64,000 nt of DNA from Flavobacterium humidisoli (GTDB lineage Bacteria > Bacteroidota > Bacteroidia > Flavobacteriales > Flavobacteriaceae), in the NCBI RefSeq assembly GCF_023272795.1, contig NZ_CP096829.1, positions 4,836,001 to 4,900,000 of the forward strand, written 5' to 3'. Numbering within the stretch: position 1 is the stretch's first letter; every line of letters begins with the position of its first letter. This document shows, one piece after another, positions 12,801 to 19,952 of the stretch. A program made the translations under genes and the position numbers. Below the pieces are notes generated by a model, which saw nothing but the letters and a program-made list of their open reading frames with translations, had not been told where the DNA came from and did not search any database.

Positions 12801-13523
12801 GGTTTCTTTGTTTACAATCAATCCTTCTGCAGCTTCGCGAACATCACTTTGAATTACTTTAGGATCTGCCAATGCCGCCAAATACAGGACCGACTGAATG
12901 TCTGTGTCAATATCGATAAAGAGTGGTTTTGTTATTACTTCTGACTGTAAATTTTTCAACAAAGTATTTTTAGAAAGAAGCGCGTAAAAAAATGGAGCAT
13001 CGATTCTTATCTTCTTCTCAAGTCGATTGGCAATTATTAAATAATTAATTTTAGAAGCATCTGTTTCTAATTCTTTATACAAAAAAGTAACATCTGGCTG
13101 TTCTTTTGTTTCCTGAAACTCCGCTACAGGTATTTTGCCTGCCAAAAATGTAACTTCTTTCAATAAATAATCATACTCAATTATCTCATTTTTAATTGGA
13201 TTTTTGATAATAATATTGATTTCTTCCTTTGGTGATGCATTAAAACGAACTTGATTTATGTTTGAAGAAAAAAGCAGCGTTTCTTTTTCCCTCGTAAATA
13301 CTTTTACCAAAATATCAGCTTCTTTTTTTCCTCTGCCCGATAATTGACTATGAAGCCATGTTGTTTTATAAGTACCGTCTTTTAGAGTTACTGTTTCTGC
13401 AAGTAGTTCTTCACTGCGCATGTCTTTGTCGTAAATTACTACTTTTAGGTTTGCTAAAGTTTTCCCGCTGTTATCGGATACTTTACCAAAAACCATATTT
13501 GGGTTTTGAGATTGAGCTGCCAT
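3864..13523 (-). CDS. Tc toxin A component (TcA, pore/translocation subunit), extra long
   Basis: A TcA-like subunit. In known Tc toxins five TcA chains form a syringe-like pore that binds the target cell and injects the effector held by TcB-TcC. Key evidence is the VRP1 signature CACEHCRSVYSPAAYLVEIL, with its first Cys at about residue 574. The long alpha-helical N-terminal half, the neuraminidase-like/receptor-binding region (YYLTYFALPKIN..., SYSCYNWELFFHVP) and the C-terminal helical pore plus TcB-binding beta domain all follow. The frame is open to 13628, but I prefer the ATG at 13523 (MAAQSQNPNMVFGKV), because the upstream gene ends at 13576. This gives 3,219 residues, against about 2,400-2,500 for classic TcdA1. 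Residues about 10-90 look like a transthyretin/carboxypeptidase-regulatory beta sandwich not usual in TcA. No signal peptide is seen. It is the last gene of the Tc operon. Confidence 0.9.
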   Translation of the reverse strand: MAAQSQNPNMVFGKVSDNSGKTLANLKVVIYDKDMRSEELLAETVTLKDGTYKTTWLHSQLSGRGKKEADILVKVFTREKETLLFSSNINQVRFNASPKEEINIIIKNPIKNEIIEYDYLLKEVTFLAGKIPVAEFQETKEQPDVTFLYKELETDASKINYLIIANRLEKKIRIDAPFFYALLSKNTLLKNLQSEVITKPLFIDIDTDIQSVLYLAALADPKVIQSDVREAAEGLIVNKETVKKTKQNLEILQQYKKEAGYYFENEHPKKAFEKVSNFIQSGKIKQVSQLFEENKNDLSSFFSKLEDFSFSDKEDKSQEDKTIKELQKIVGFGNEMMPLIIKSKKITKPEDIKKLARLNKSEWVTELTAAKGKKITKEDKNNINLFASNIVRRLENQFPTTAFTAQLAREKKQLFANQKSILAFLNKNEDFDLKEDNIEHYIKQKKIPRKESEAVKEELKSVQRIFKLVPNYTKTNALRGEELNSAQGIASVGKTRFTKEIAPKVGLSEKEANLIFRKAENINTTAMLIAGELQDTMRAMDISSLETASLAKKLEAVSKDFPNLKSLFKLSDNCACEHCRSVYSPAAYLVEILEFLSKRTVRDTISNTTSNLAKDELFKRRPDLGEIDLGCENANTPVKYIDLVCEILEEAIAPGVHFEYSGNLSDGSNPVEGIISADLLASIQNAQTELTDITTGDPVFVPADYEITNQALVIDTGIFEGAKPVYYLRDKKIVFKIVYEQTISGVKQYKIYRLKQTFGTAEELDAAPEYVNITAYHELQKNAFAFQLPFDLNHTEAKAYFNRFGLNRGDLMKTFQVVTVPHEAIIATEKLGLNDSERKLISAAPSPNNNAAQQLYWNVPAPGNVVNYLKEVDHFLVKTNLSFDQLDLLLKLNFIDKNANLFIKHNYDDLLPGETELTISCDTAKKEIANLDLAALDRIHRFLRLQKKTGLKLELLDEIISQSKLGRGKLDANDDNSNGITNGEECLIVLSVLFEIASKTGLKIDQLVGFYGEIPHEIITDNLPKPLYYQVFLNKAKNGFIDNGLKPENVDTGQPISNVKTSIAVCLQIKEEELDQLLILLSNQEVSFSNLSYLYAATQLAKKLKLKISDFIILRELFDIDFNASPQATLDFITSVFDFKKSPLKAAEVKYMLWHQAPEVPNIDDKRKQILEKLQKEYQVVIDSNKSPFDASLNADEQKEAVKTTLEKLPVISEDDTKIITGFIDSSWSFKWINEAGAEVSSTDFAGADLYLTTKLASYFNVNSITAFFSSLNTANSNLILANTNQSSAIAAIELAQQAVAEATNPGDLASAQAQLLIAQANETATSLAVKNIQDAFEAIRKNLVKEILDVVSAFNVADGKRNALELNLSTAFKADSELIKVILKYAQLKKSAPGNEFLEAILLADDLNIKIGLPPALPAITITTPAKQHAALNLLNKILPLISVFKLNNVQIEWFFQNSKDLDWFAFDNIPFAAAQTRVSYSEYSNFISIIDLLSQFDPVINPSDPEVPISMLGLLKDFGKLSTVTAAQKSQFLEKLALLLNFDKQELQILDSFLFPGTANVKHYNVAKTWYRVLDCIQCLLKLSVKVSQITAYLKPVLNAIDVANLRTALKSRYDEDTWLETLKEIMNSIRPQKRNALVAYLLAVNEEMKDENDLFDYFLVDVEMESCMPSSRIVQAHNAIQVFVQRCLMGLEPKAAADLETDVNWNQWKWMKNYRVWEANRKIFLYPENWIEPELRDDKTYLFKEFENELQQSELTDFSAEQALANYLEKLDAIAFLEVVASYYQTDIKTMHVFARSKGGDPYIYYYRKLEKELSWTPWEKVELDITGDHLTAFVRNNRLCLAWPIFSDELDPSPQATMPTENPGEKVTMDKSKRKLKIQLAVSELANTKWQPKKVSTDSILTPNSYTDDEDDLRRDVYYLTYFALPKINNFPISDVICLFKQAPQNSEGPQTLNGIFSIAGCKGYPELIFKDSIQVGFPDFLPDFNDTQFLKNKYAEQNQDAPNDDLSVVNGVTVFKPGSPYSMLLRQTPGNFRISYPHQFTKIDFVSLIFQLLSNLVNNSAQMNNMSSYSGHTKRYRFKIPMGTLLPYFKENSHHAYVIIPGYYKQGDIRNYTDDDFFTDSDKRTATDVLMLIDDIQNFFNKLKLKHDAIPTPPPVDYVAFVHEMILDQEFTSITERLGAYEQFDTAYAFMIGIINNSEIDTVLQQIKAKNGLVYGEQFKNMYHPLVCPLRAAFYNKGIPELMKRETQMKKTGFDFKSYYVPNPLMIPTSLTPFPDGSQKWSYPIEDVDFSPEGSYSCYNWELFFHVPLMIAVKLTQNQRFEESMTWFHYMFNPTGALSGSTPQKYWVTKPFYLNQDEHYNEQRIDNLLFKNASSGTAEKAIMEWREKPFMPDVIARKRPVAYQKTLLMKYLDNLIEWGDYLFRQDTMESVAQATQMYIIGDKVLGPKPLTVPPVVKPSYQTYNQIKGKLDSFGNALIDLENLIPEFELLPEGGAELPPSPVTLSMLYFCIPENDKMLEYWAKIADRLFKIRHCQNIDGVERSLALFAPPIDPAMLVRAAASGMDISSVIAGLNAPTPFYRFNVLSQKSTELAQEVRGLGNSLLSALEKKDGEAMSLLRNQLEMKVLNSVRDIKTLQIREAAEQIEVLKRTKKVTEERHKYYQEIEYMNALETTTLILNGVSIIGFTVGSIMELTAGATALVPDVTVGAAGIGGSPLATSKLTGGEQISSSISTFAKAILLGSQVVDKVAAGISTMGSYERRNDDWKLQERLAEKEISSIEKQISAAELRKEISETDLRNHDIQIENAKKTDEFMRSKFTNKELYDWMIGQISSVYFSAYKLSHDFAKKAERSYKFELGNDDSFISYGYWDSKKKGLQSADRLIHDIKRMETSYLDKNKREYEITKNVSLAMLDPLALIRLKATGICDFEIPEVLYDMDHSGQYFRRLKSVSISLPCIAGPYTSVSAKLSLVNNRYRKNTEDAANYAEDIMAGDNRFVYNVGSIQSIAISNAQSDSGVFELNFRDDRYLPFEGTGAISGWRLELPTEVRQFDYNTISDVILHVKYTAREGGSSLKTAANTTLKDQLELIKQGLNRNGLHIALNLKHDKTNEWHLLKKNGTVDLTIDKFRLPYMAQPFDSVEIENVIFVAKVTGNPVSFTIKINDAPLNLSRADELKLCKGISSNIDLDTPFTLSVSEDDKEFLEEIVMIVKYKF

Positions 13524-13575
13524 AATGGTTAATTTTGATTGTTTAATTAAAGAGGGATTTCTATTTCTTTGGTTT

Positions 13576-14052
13576 TCATTTTTCTTTATTAATTTCAAGA
13601 ATAATTTCGCGAATTTTGCCGATTGCATATGCCCAGTTATGGCACTTAAAACTTCGTATATTTTCGATTTTTGAACCGCAGTTAAAACAACTCAAGTCTG
13701 CTATTGCGCTTGGCGCTTCAGTGTTTATAAATTTCTGCTCGCCCAAGACTACTTTGACAATCATTGCATTACTGTGTACATTTTTAGTCGCCGAGTTTAC
13801 AATATCAAGCCAGTTAATTTCTCTTTTGCATTTTGGGCAGTTTTTGTGATCGCCACTAAGCCATAACGGAGCACCAATAGCATTTTCCGGAATTCCTAAA
13901 ACACGTTCTATTTTACTTACATCTTCATCGGTCGTAACCCATTTGAATTTTCCAGGCAATGATGACGGAGCATCATATACCATTTTAAAAACCTCATCAC
14001 TTACGGGAAAAGTCTGCCGTTTTGCTCCTTCATTTTTATTATCTGATTTCAT
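13576..14052 (-). CDS. Small Cys-motif (zinc-ribbon-like) protein encoded between TcC and TcA
   Basis: A 158-residue protein that I cannot assign to a named family. It has two CxxC knuckles, NCPKC (C72/C75) and CFNC (C122/C125), about 47 residues apart, the spacing of a split zinc ribbon, with another Cys at 137 (FKCHNW). No signal peptide or membrane segment is seen. It starts 20 bases after the TcB-TcC stop and ends 52 bases before the preferred TcA start, so it is almost certainly in the same transcript. Position suggests a toxin-assembly, chaperone or regulatory role, but this is only inference. Confidence 0.75.
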   Translation of the reverse strand: MKSDNKNEGAKRQTFPVSDEVFKMVYDAPSSLPGKFKWVTTDEDVSKIERVLGIPENAIGAPLWLSGDHKNCPKCKREINWLDIVNSATKNVHSNAMIVKVVLGEQKFINTEAPSAIADLSCFNCGSKIENIRSFKCHNWAYAIGKIREIILEINKEK

Positions 14053-14072
14053 TTTTATGTTTTTTTAAAGTT

Positions 14073-17000
14073 TTACCAATACGAGCCTATAAATCCACCG
14101 ATACCACCAGCAACACCGCCTATAACCGCTCCGGCAGCTGTACCCAAGCCCGGAACAACAGATCCGATTGCGGCGCCTACTAAAGCTCCTGTTGCCGCTC
14201 CGGCTAATGTTCCTGACGCTACTCCAACTTCTCTGCTTCCTGTTGCCGCTGTTACATGTTGTTCGACAACATTACCAACAAGTCCTCCTGCAACGCCTGC
14301 AACAACCGCAGTACCCACAGCTGCCGCTGGTGCAGCTGCAACTGCAGAAGCCACGCCTCTTGCCGCTGCTACTGCTGGTTGAACGGCTGCTCTTGCAACA
14401 ACTCTTGCGCCACCTAATGATCTTACGGTAGCAGCTGTATCCATTACTTCTGCAGCTCCCGGAACAAACGTTCTTATTCCGACACTTACTGCCGCTCTTC
14501 CAAATGTTGCTGCTCTTGCTGCTGTACTGGCAGCCCCAGCTCCAATTGCCGCACGATTTCTAGAGATAAATGAACCGGTTGACGAAACGGCACTTCTTAA
14601 ACCGCTTCCTATTCTTGCTCCTAAACCCGGACTTACAGAAGGTGCCGAAACACTTGGTGCTGATACTGCTGGCACGGAAGGTGCACTTGGTAAAGAAGAT
14701 GCACTTGGCAAAGAAGGAGTACTAGGTAGAGAAGAGGGAGCAACAACGCTAGGTGCAGAAGGTGCGGAAGGAAAAACTGGAGCAGTTGGTGTTGATGCTG
14801 TCACACCATTTATTGTAGCTAAAGGAATTCCTGTTGTGCCATATTTTGGGTTTATTACTCCTCCTCCGTATTTTATATCTCCAATTAATTCAATATTCGC
14901 AGGAGTAAAAGTGCTACCAATAGTAATCGTTGATCCTGGTCTTGCCGCAACCAAATCCATATTAAATGATCCTCTAGGCCCTCCCGGCGTACCTCCAATT
15001 CTTGTTACAATTCCTCCAACAGTCCTAACTTCGCTATATATTCTATCTGATCCTAAAAATCCTGCCTGCTGAACTCTCCTCAAAACATCAGTACTAGTTG
15101 CATGCGCCGCGGTTCCAAATGGACTTGCTGAACTGCTAAGAAAAGATAATGGTCTTCCTGCTCCAGTTTCAAAACCAGCTTGATTTCTTATAAAAGTCAT
15201 TAAATCTAAATTTGAATTTACAGGTGGGCCTGACTGCATACCGCCCTTATCCGTTTTTGTAACTGGATTTCCTTTACAATAAGCATATACATTCACTCCA
15301 TCTCCTACTCCAATGGGATCTGAATTGAGCCATCTGCCTAACCAAGGCAGATAGTATCTGGCGCTATGATATTCAAGACCAGTTTCTTCATCACGTTCCA
15401 TTCCTGTAAAGCGATATCTTTTTGCAGCAGCTTTTATTTCCGCACTATTCGCCTGATAAGAAGTTGTTCCAAAGGGATGATATTCTTCGTAACTGATTAC
15501 TTGCGCATCCTGATCTAATTCTAAAAAAGATGAACCTAAATGATTGTGAAGCTGAAAACGTATAAGCCTCTCTCCTTTTTTATCTTCTGCAGGAGGTGAC
15601 GAAACTGTGTTTTCTTTTACCGTATCAATCATTGCAAACCTATTTCCTTTGTCAATAAGGCTTAATGTCTCTCTTTCAAATTGTATTACATTATTTTGAT
15701 ATTTCCTAAAAGTCTCGTAACCTGAAATATAAATTCTTTCATTTTTTATGGTTGGAATACTTCCTTGAATTGCAGCATTTTCTGTAATTTTTCGAATGCG
15801 CTGTCCTTGTCCGTCATATTGATAATAAGTGGTTTCTGCAGTACCGTTTAATGGGTTTACTTTTTGTCTGATGGTTTTTACCAATTCTTCTTTAAAATTC
15901 CAGTCCATCTGCTCCAAGTGAGGCATTTTTGTCATGAAACCATTTTCAATATGATGATCATAGACATAAGTTTCTGAACCAATTTTTGTGCTTTGCAAAC
16001 GATTATTGGCTGTTTCATAGGTATAAAGCCTAGTCCAGTTATTGCCGGCTGTCGATTGATGACGCATTTCCTTAATATTACCCACATCATCATATTGATA
16101 ATTTTGAGTATAATTTCGAACACTCATTGTGTCCCCATTATTATGCGTCTGCATAAAAGGCTGGTCATTCCAATTGTCTTTATTGTTAAACGAAAGAGCT
16201 GCATTATTCTCTCGTCCTTTAGCTTCAACCAAACGGTAAAGCGCGTCATAGGTATATTCTGAATCTCCAGTTACTTTCTGATTATCAAAAAATAAAACGG
16301 GTATATTTTTATCTTCTATATGAATAACATTGCCAATTGCATCAAATGTATAGTACCAGTCTTGCAATGGATCGTTGTTTTTTCTAGTAGTCTGAATATG
16401 ATTAATTTGAAATGTTTTTTTATCATAAAAGAATTTAGAAATGACATCATTGCCATAAATAATTTTGCTGCGCTGGCCTTTTTCGTTATAATCTATATTT
16501 TTTATATAAACTTGATTTAATGCCGGAGAATTATGAAGTATTTCTTCACCATTTAGTAAACCTGATTCATTATAAGAGGGAGTAATAATGCTTCCGTCCG
16601 GAGCGGTCTGTTTTTTGATTCTGCCCAGTGCATCCATTTCTGTTATGAAAGTGAATCCTGATCCCAATTCTAAATCATTAATTAAATTAGCATCTGTCCA
16701 GTTTGCTGTTTCCTTATATTTTTTGAATAATTTGCGCGTAGTATAAATGGGCTGCCCTTTAAAATCATATTCGAGAGAAAATATTGCGCCGCCAGTATCA
16801 TAATGTGTTATTACCTTTCCTAAAATATTAACGGTTTGTAAATTTGTTTCGTTGATGCGGCCAGATAGTAACAGACTTTCTCCATATAGGTATTTTTCAA
16901 ATATATTATCAAGTGGCAAAATACCATCTCCTCCTAAAACTTTGCTAAAAATAGGCCGATGCGAAGAATCATAAAAATATTGAAACTCATGGTCACGCTG

Positions 17001-19952
17001 GTCCCAAGTTCGCAATGGATTCCCTAAAATATTGCTCATCAACCATCTTTTTCCTGAGTCTGTACTATCGTGATATACTAAATTGCCTAGCATATCGTAT
17101 TTGTATTGCATTATGACATTTCCGAGATTACTGTTTTCCAGAATTTCTCTGGCATCTGTAACCGTTCGCAAATTGCCTTCTGTATCTAAATATATTTTGG
17201 TTTTATGAAATTCTTCATCATTAGTTATTGGATTTATGTTATGCTCAACTGATAAAACTGGTCTTCCCAAAGTATCAAAATGCAATACATTTGGCGTGTT
17301 GGCATGTTTTGCAGCTTTATCGGCAGCTACTTTTTCCTTTGCAGGGTCTTTTCCTTCTTCTATCAAAATAGCATCAATAAGCCTTGCTGTACGATTTAGA
17401 TACCACGGTGATTTTAGTACTGTATCATTAGCATCATAAACGGTTTGTTTCCAGGAATCAAATTCAACTTTTGTAAATGTTTCATCTGGCATGACTGTTT
17501 TTGTTAGTCTGCCTGCAGCATCATAAAACAATATAGGCGTAACTCCGGTTTCGACTAGTTCTTTATAATCTTCATAATGCCACGTTACAGAAAAATAAGG
17601 TTCATATTGCTTTACAGCATTGCCTTTATTGTTTTTTATTGTTCGCCCGTTGCCTATCCATCGAAGCTGTTTTGGTACAAGTGCCGAAGTATTAATTTCG
17701 TTAATAACAATGGTATCATCTGGATTTACAATAACTTGTTTTGCATTACCGGGTTCTGCCTGAGTTTTTTTCATTACAACTTCGCCAATTCCGTTAGAAT
17801 ATTCAAAACCTATCTGAACGGGTGAATTTGGATTATTTTTAAAATGCTCTTCCCGGGCGAAAGAAGCTATTACTGCTGGTTTTCCGGATGTAACATAACT
17901 GTCAAAATCAAAAATAAATCTTGAAGAGGCATGCTTCAGCAAATTTTTTGCATTGGACGTTAGTTCAACTGAATTTAGTGACTGAAAAAAACTTTGAATT
18001 AATGCTGTTTCTTCATCATCAGTACTTTCAGAAATCCCAGTTAAATCATCAGCTTCAGCTCCTTTTCCCATGACCGCAATTGCTTTTACCAAACCTAATT
18101 CATCGCTAATTGCCTCAGAAAAATTCCCGTTTATATCTTTCATTTTTCTTGGCGAAAGCGTACGGAAATTAAAATTTTCAACCTTCGTTTTATTGCCAAG
18201 ATTATCTTCTGTTTCTTCTACAAAAAGGAAATAAGTACTATAATAACTAACTTTTGTTTTTGCACCAAAAGGATCTGTATAAGAAATTGGCGTGTAAAAT
18301 CTATTTTGGGCATCAGCCTGATTTTCGGACACGGATTTAAATTGCGTTGTTCCGGAACGAATCCACCAATTTGCATCGCCTTCGCTATTAGTAAATTTTC
18401 CCTCTAATAATAAAGCATCCGTTACTCTGGATTCAAAAATATCTGTTACTAATTCCGGCGTATATGCCAATTGATAACTTTCAAAAGGAATGCCTAGCGA
18501 ATGCAATTCTCCTAATGCCAATGCATCATTTAAATTATTATTGTAATATACAGACCGTGTATGTTCTATTAAACGTTTTTGGGTTCCAGCAACCGGAGGA
18601 TTATTGTATTGATGATATGGGATTTCTACAGAAGAAAGGAGAATATTATACCCAGTTTCAGGATTATCAAAATCGGTTATTTTAAATAAGGTTGTGGGAT
18701 TTTCAAAATTATTTCCTTTTATATCATAAGTTTTTGCCTCTGATGGTAAACGCAAACGGTAATTGTCAGCTACATTTATATCATTTGTAAAATCATTTTT
18801 GGTGTAAATAATTATCGTTTTATCCTGTTCTTTTTGAGTTACTAAAGGAAGATTTGTATCTGGTAATAAACGCGGATAAACTACTGATGCAGAGTCTAAT
18901 ACGTTTGAGTATTCGTCTAATTTAATATTGAGACTGTGTGAAATTCTTGGGTCTTCGATATTGCGCTCATAATTATAAGTAATTGCTTCGCTTTCTTTGA
19001 CAATAAATACGGCATGTTTGTTTTGGCCTTTTGGCTGAAGCAATTCGATGACACAATTATGTGCGCTTACAGAAAACGGGGTTAATTCTTTTTTAAGGCC
19101 TTCGTCAATATCTTCAAATTTTAGAGCATCTTTTGCAAAAATCTCTGAGCGAAGACTCATTCCTTTACAAGCTCTCAAAGCTTCGCGGTACACTTCTGCC
19201 GAAAGGTTATTCAGGAGAGGGTCAATTCCCGGAGCCAGAATTATTTTGGCATCAGGAAGTTTTGTTTCATTATGAAGAACTGCAATATTGAGCTCTCTCT
19301 CCATTTCATTATACCAATATTCTTTTTCAAACTGATCTAAAATTTTATCATTCCTTAAAAAAGCTCCGGTATGATTCCAGCTTTTAGAAACGACCGGTTC
19401 CTGATGTAATTTGGCATCTGTGATATTAGAAGCACCGCTTTTGATCCAATGTTCGAAGGTTTCAGAATCTTTTTGCTCTATCATTCCAAAACCTCTAAAT
19501 TCTCTTTCCTCATGATCAAAATAACCGTGATGATACTTGTATTCACTAACAAACTTGCAACCCGATATTTTGTCTTCGGTTATTGTTTTTGACACACAAT
19601 AAACAGGAAAATGAAGCTTTGTGATCCAAGGTTTGCCTTCCAATTTATCTTCTAAATAAAATTTTGTCGATGGTGTATATTCTACAGAAACCTCTTTCCC
19701 CATATTATTGGCATGTTTTATCATAATATGAGGTTTTTTACTATTCATAAGATCAATATAGCGAAGCGGCGTGGCGGCATCTTTGTGCAGCAAACCTGAC
19801 CAGACAATACACGCTAATCCGTTGCCTAATAAGTCTGTTACTGTAATTTTTGCCTGAGAATGAATTTCTAGAAAAGGATCAATTTCAAACGGAATTGTAC
19901 TGAAGCGATTACCGTTTAAGTTTTTCCAACAGCTAAATTTATTTTTCCCCAA
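14073..19952 (-). CDS. TcB (C-terminal part)-TcC fusion with RHS cocoon and variable effector; frameshifted from its N-terminal half
   Basis: This frame continues the TcB of the gene at 19916-21967 after an 11-bp duplication. The only candidate start is a TTG (19952) inside conserved TcB sequence (YLGKNKFSCWKNLNGN), so it is probably not an independent gene. Contents: the TcB middle/C domains, many RHS/YD repeats, and the RHS core ending RFTGMERDEETGLEYHSARY then GRWLNSDPIGVGDGVNVYAY at about 1510-1555, the site of self-cleavage in TcC proteins. The variable region (about 1575-1959) follows. It has E1641, D1666 (FNMDLV) and D1692-I-K1694 (IGDIKYGG), arranged like a PD-(D/E)xK nuclease. After that come a linker rich in SAPS/LPS repeats (about 1720-1770) and a Gly/Ala-rich hydrophobic tail with GxxxG zippers. 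In known Tc toxins this end is the delivered cytotoxic effector; here its activity is inferred. Confidence 0.85.
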   Translation of the reverse strand: MGKNKFSCWKNLNGNRFSTIPFEIDPFLEIHSQAKITVTDLLGNGLACIVWSGLLHKDAATPLRYIDLMNSKKPHIMIKHANNMGKEVSVEYTPSTKFYLEDKLEGKPWITKLHFPVYCVSKTITEDKISGCKFVSEYKYHHGYFDHEEREFRGFGMIEQKDSETFEHWIKSGASNITDAKLHQEPVVSKSWNHTGAFLRNDKILDQFEKEYWYNEMERELNIAVLHNETKLPDAKIILAPGIDPLLNNLSAEVYREALRACKGMSLRSEIFAKDALKFEDIDEGLKKELTPFSVSAHNCVIELLQPKGQNKHAVFIVKESEAITYNYERNIEDPRISHSLNIKLDEYSNVLDSASVVYPRLLPDTNLPLVTQKEQDKTIIIYTKNDFTNDINVADNYRLRLPSEAKTYDIKGNNFENPTTLFKITDFDNPETGYNILLSSVEIPYHQYNNPPVAGTQKRLIEHTRSVYYNNNLNDALALGELHSLGIPFESYQLAYTPELVTDIFESRVTDALLLEGKFTNSEGDANWWIRSGTTQFKSVSENQADAQNRFYTPISYTDPFGAKTKVSYYSTYFLFVEETEDNLGNKTKVENFNFRTLSPRKMKDINGNFSEAISDELGLVKAIAVMGKGAEADDLTGISESTDDEETALIQSFFQSLNSVELTSNAKNLLKHASSRFIFDFDSYVTSGKPAVIASFAREEHFKNNPNSPVQIGFEYSNGIGEVVMKKTQAEPGNAKQVIVNPDDTIVINEINTSALVPKQLRWIGNGRTIKNNKGNAVKQYEPYFSVTWHYEDYKELVETGVTPILFYDAAGRLTKTVMPDETFTKVEFDSWKQTVYDANDTVLKSPWYLNRTARLIDAILIEEGKDPAKEKVAADKAAKHANTPNVLHFDTLGRPVLSVEHNINPITNDEEFHKTKIYLDTEGNLRTVTDAREILENSNLGNVIMQYKYDMLGNLVYHDSTDSGKRWLMSNILGNPLRTWDQRDHEFQYFYDSSHRPIFSKVLGGDGILPLDNIFEKYLYGESLLLSGRINETNLQTVNILGKVITHYDTGGAIFSLEYDFKGQPIYTTRKLFKKYKETANWTDANLINDLELGSGFTFITEMDALGRIKKQTAPDGSIITPSYNESGLLNGEEILHNSPALNQVYIKNIDYNEKGQRSKIIYGNDVISKFFYDKKTFQINHIQTTRKNNDPLQDWYYTFDAIGNVIHIEDKNIPVLFFDNQKVTGDSEYTYDALYRLVEAKGRENNAALSFNNKDNWNDQPFMQTHNNGDTMSVRNYTQNYQYDDVGNIKEMRHQSTAGNNWTRLYTYETANNRLQSTKIGSETYVYDHHIENGFMTKMPHLEQMDWNFKEELVKTIRQKVNPLNGTAETTYYQYDGQGQRIRKITENAAIQGSIPTIKNERIYISGYETFRKYQNNVIQFERETLSLIDKGNRFAMIDTVKENTVSSPPAEDKKGERLIRFQLHNHLGSSFLELDQDAQVISYEEYHPFGTTSYQANSAEIKAAAKRYRFTGMERDEETGLEYHSARYYLPWLGRWLNSDPIGVGDGVNVYAYCKGNPVTKTDKGGMQSGPPVNSNLDLMTFIRNQAGFETGAGRPLSFLSSSASPFGTAAHATSTDVLRRVQQAGFLGSDRIYSEVRTVGGIVTRIGGTPGGPRGSFNMDLVAARPGSTITIGSTFTPANIELIGDIKYGGGVINPKYGTTGIPLATINGVTASTPTAPVFPSAPSAPSVVAPSSLPSTPSLPSASSLPSAPSVPAVSAPSVSAPSVSPGLGARIGSGLRSAVSSTGSFISRNRAAIGAGAASTAARAATFGRAAVSVGIRTFVPGAAEVMDTAATVRSLGGARVVARAAVQPAVAAARGVASAVAAAPAAAVGTAVVAGVAGGLVGNVVEQHVTAATGSREVGVASGTLAGAATGALVGAAIGSVVPGLGTAAGAVIGGVAGGIGGFIGSYW

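Noticed and set aside
13524..13628. Longer start of the TcA gene at 13628
   Set aside because: It would overlap the preceding Cys-motif gene by 53 bases and add 35 low-complexity Lys/Asn-rich residues; the ATG at 13523 starts right before the predicted N-terminal domain.
14073..19952. Treating the 1,959-residue frame as an independent TcC gene with its own start
   Set aside because: The only start is a TTG inside conserved TcB sequence, and the frame upstream is in register with the TcB half once 11 bp are removed. It is the second part of one split gene.
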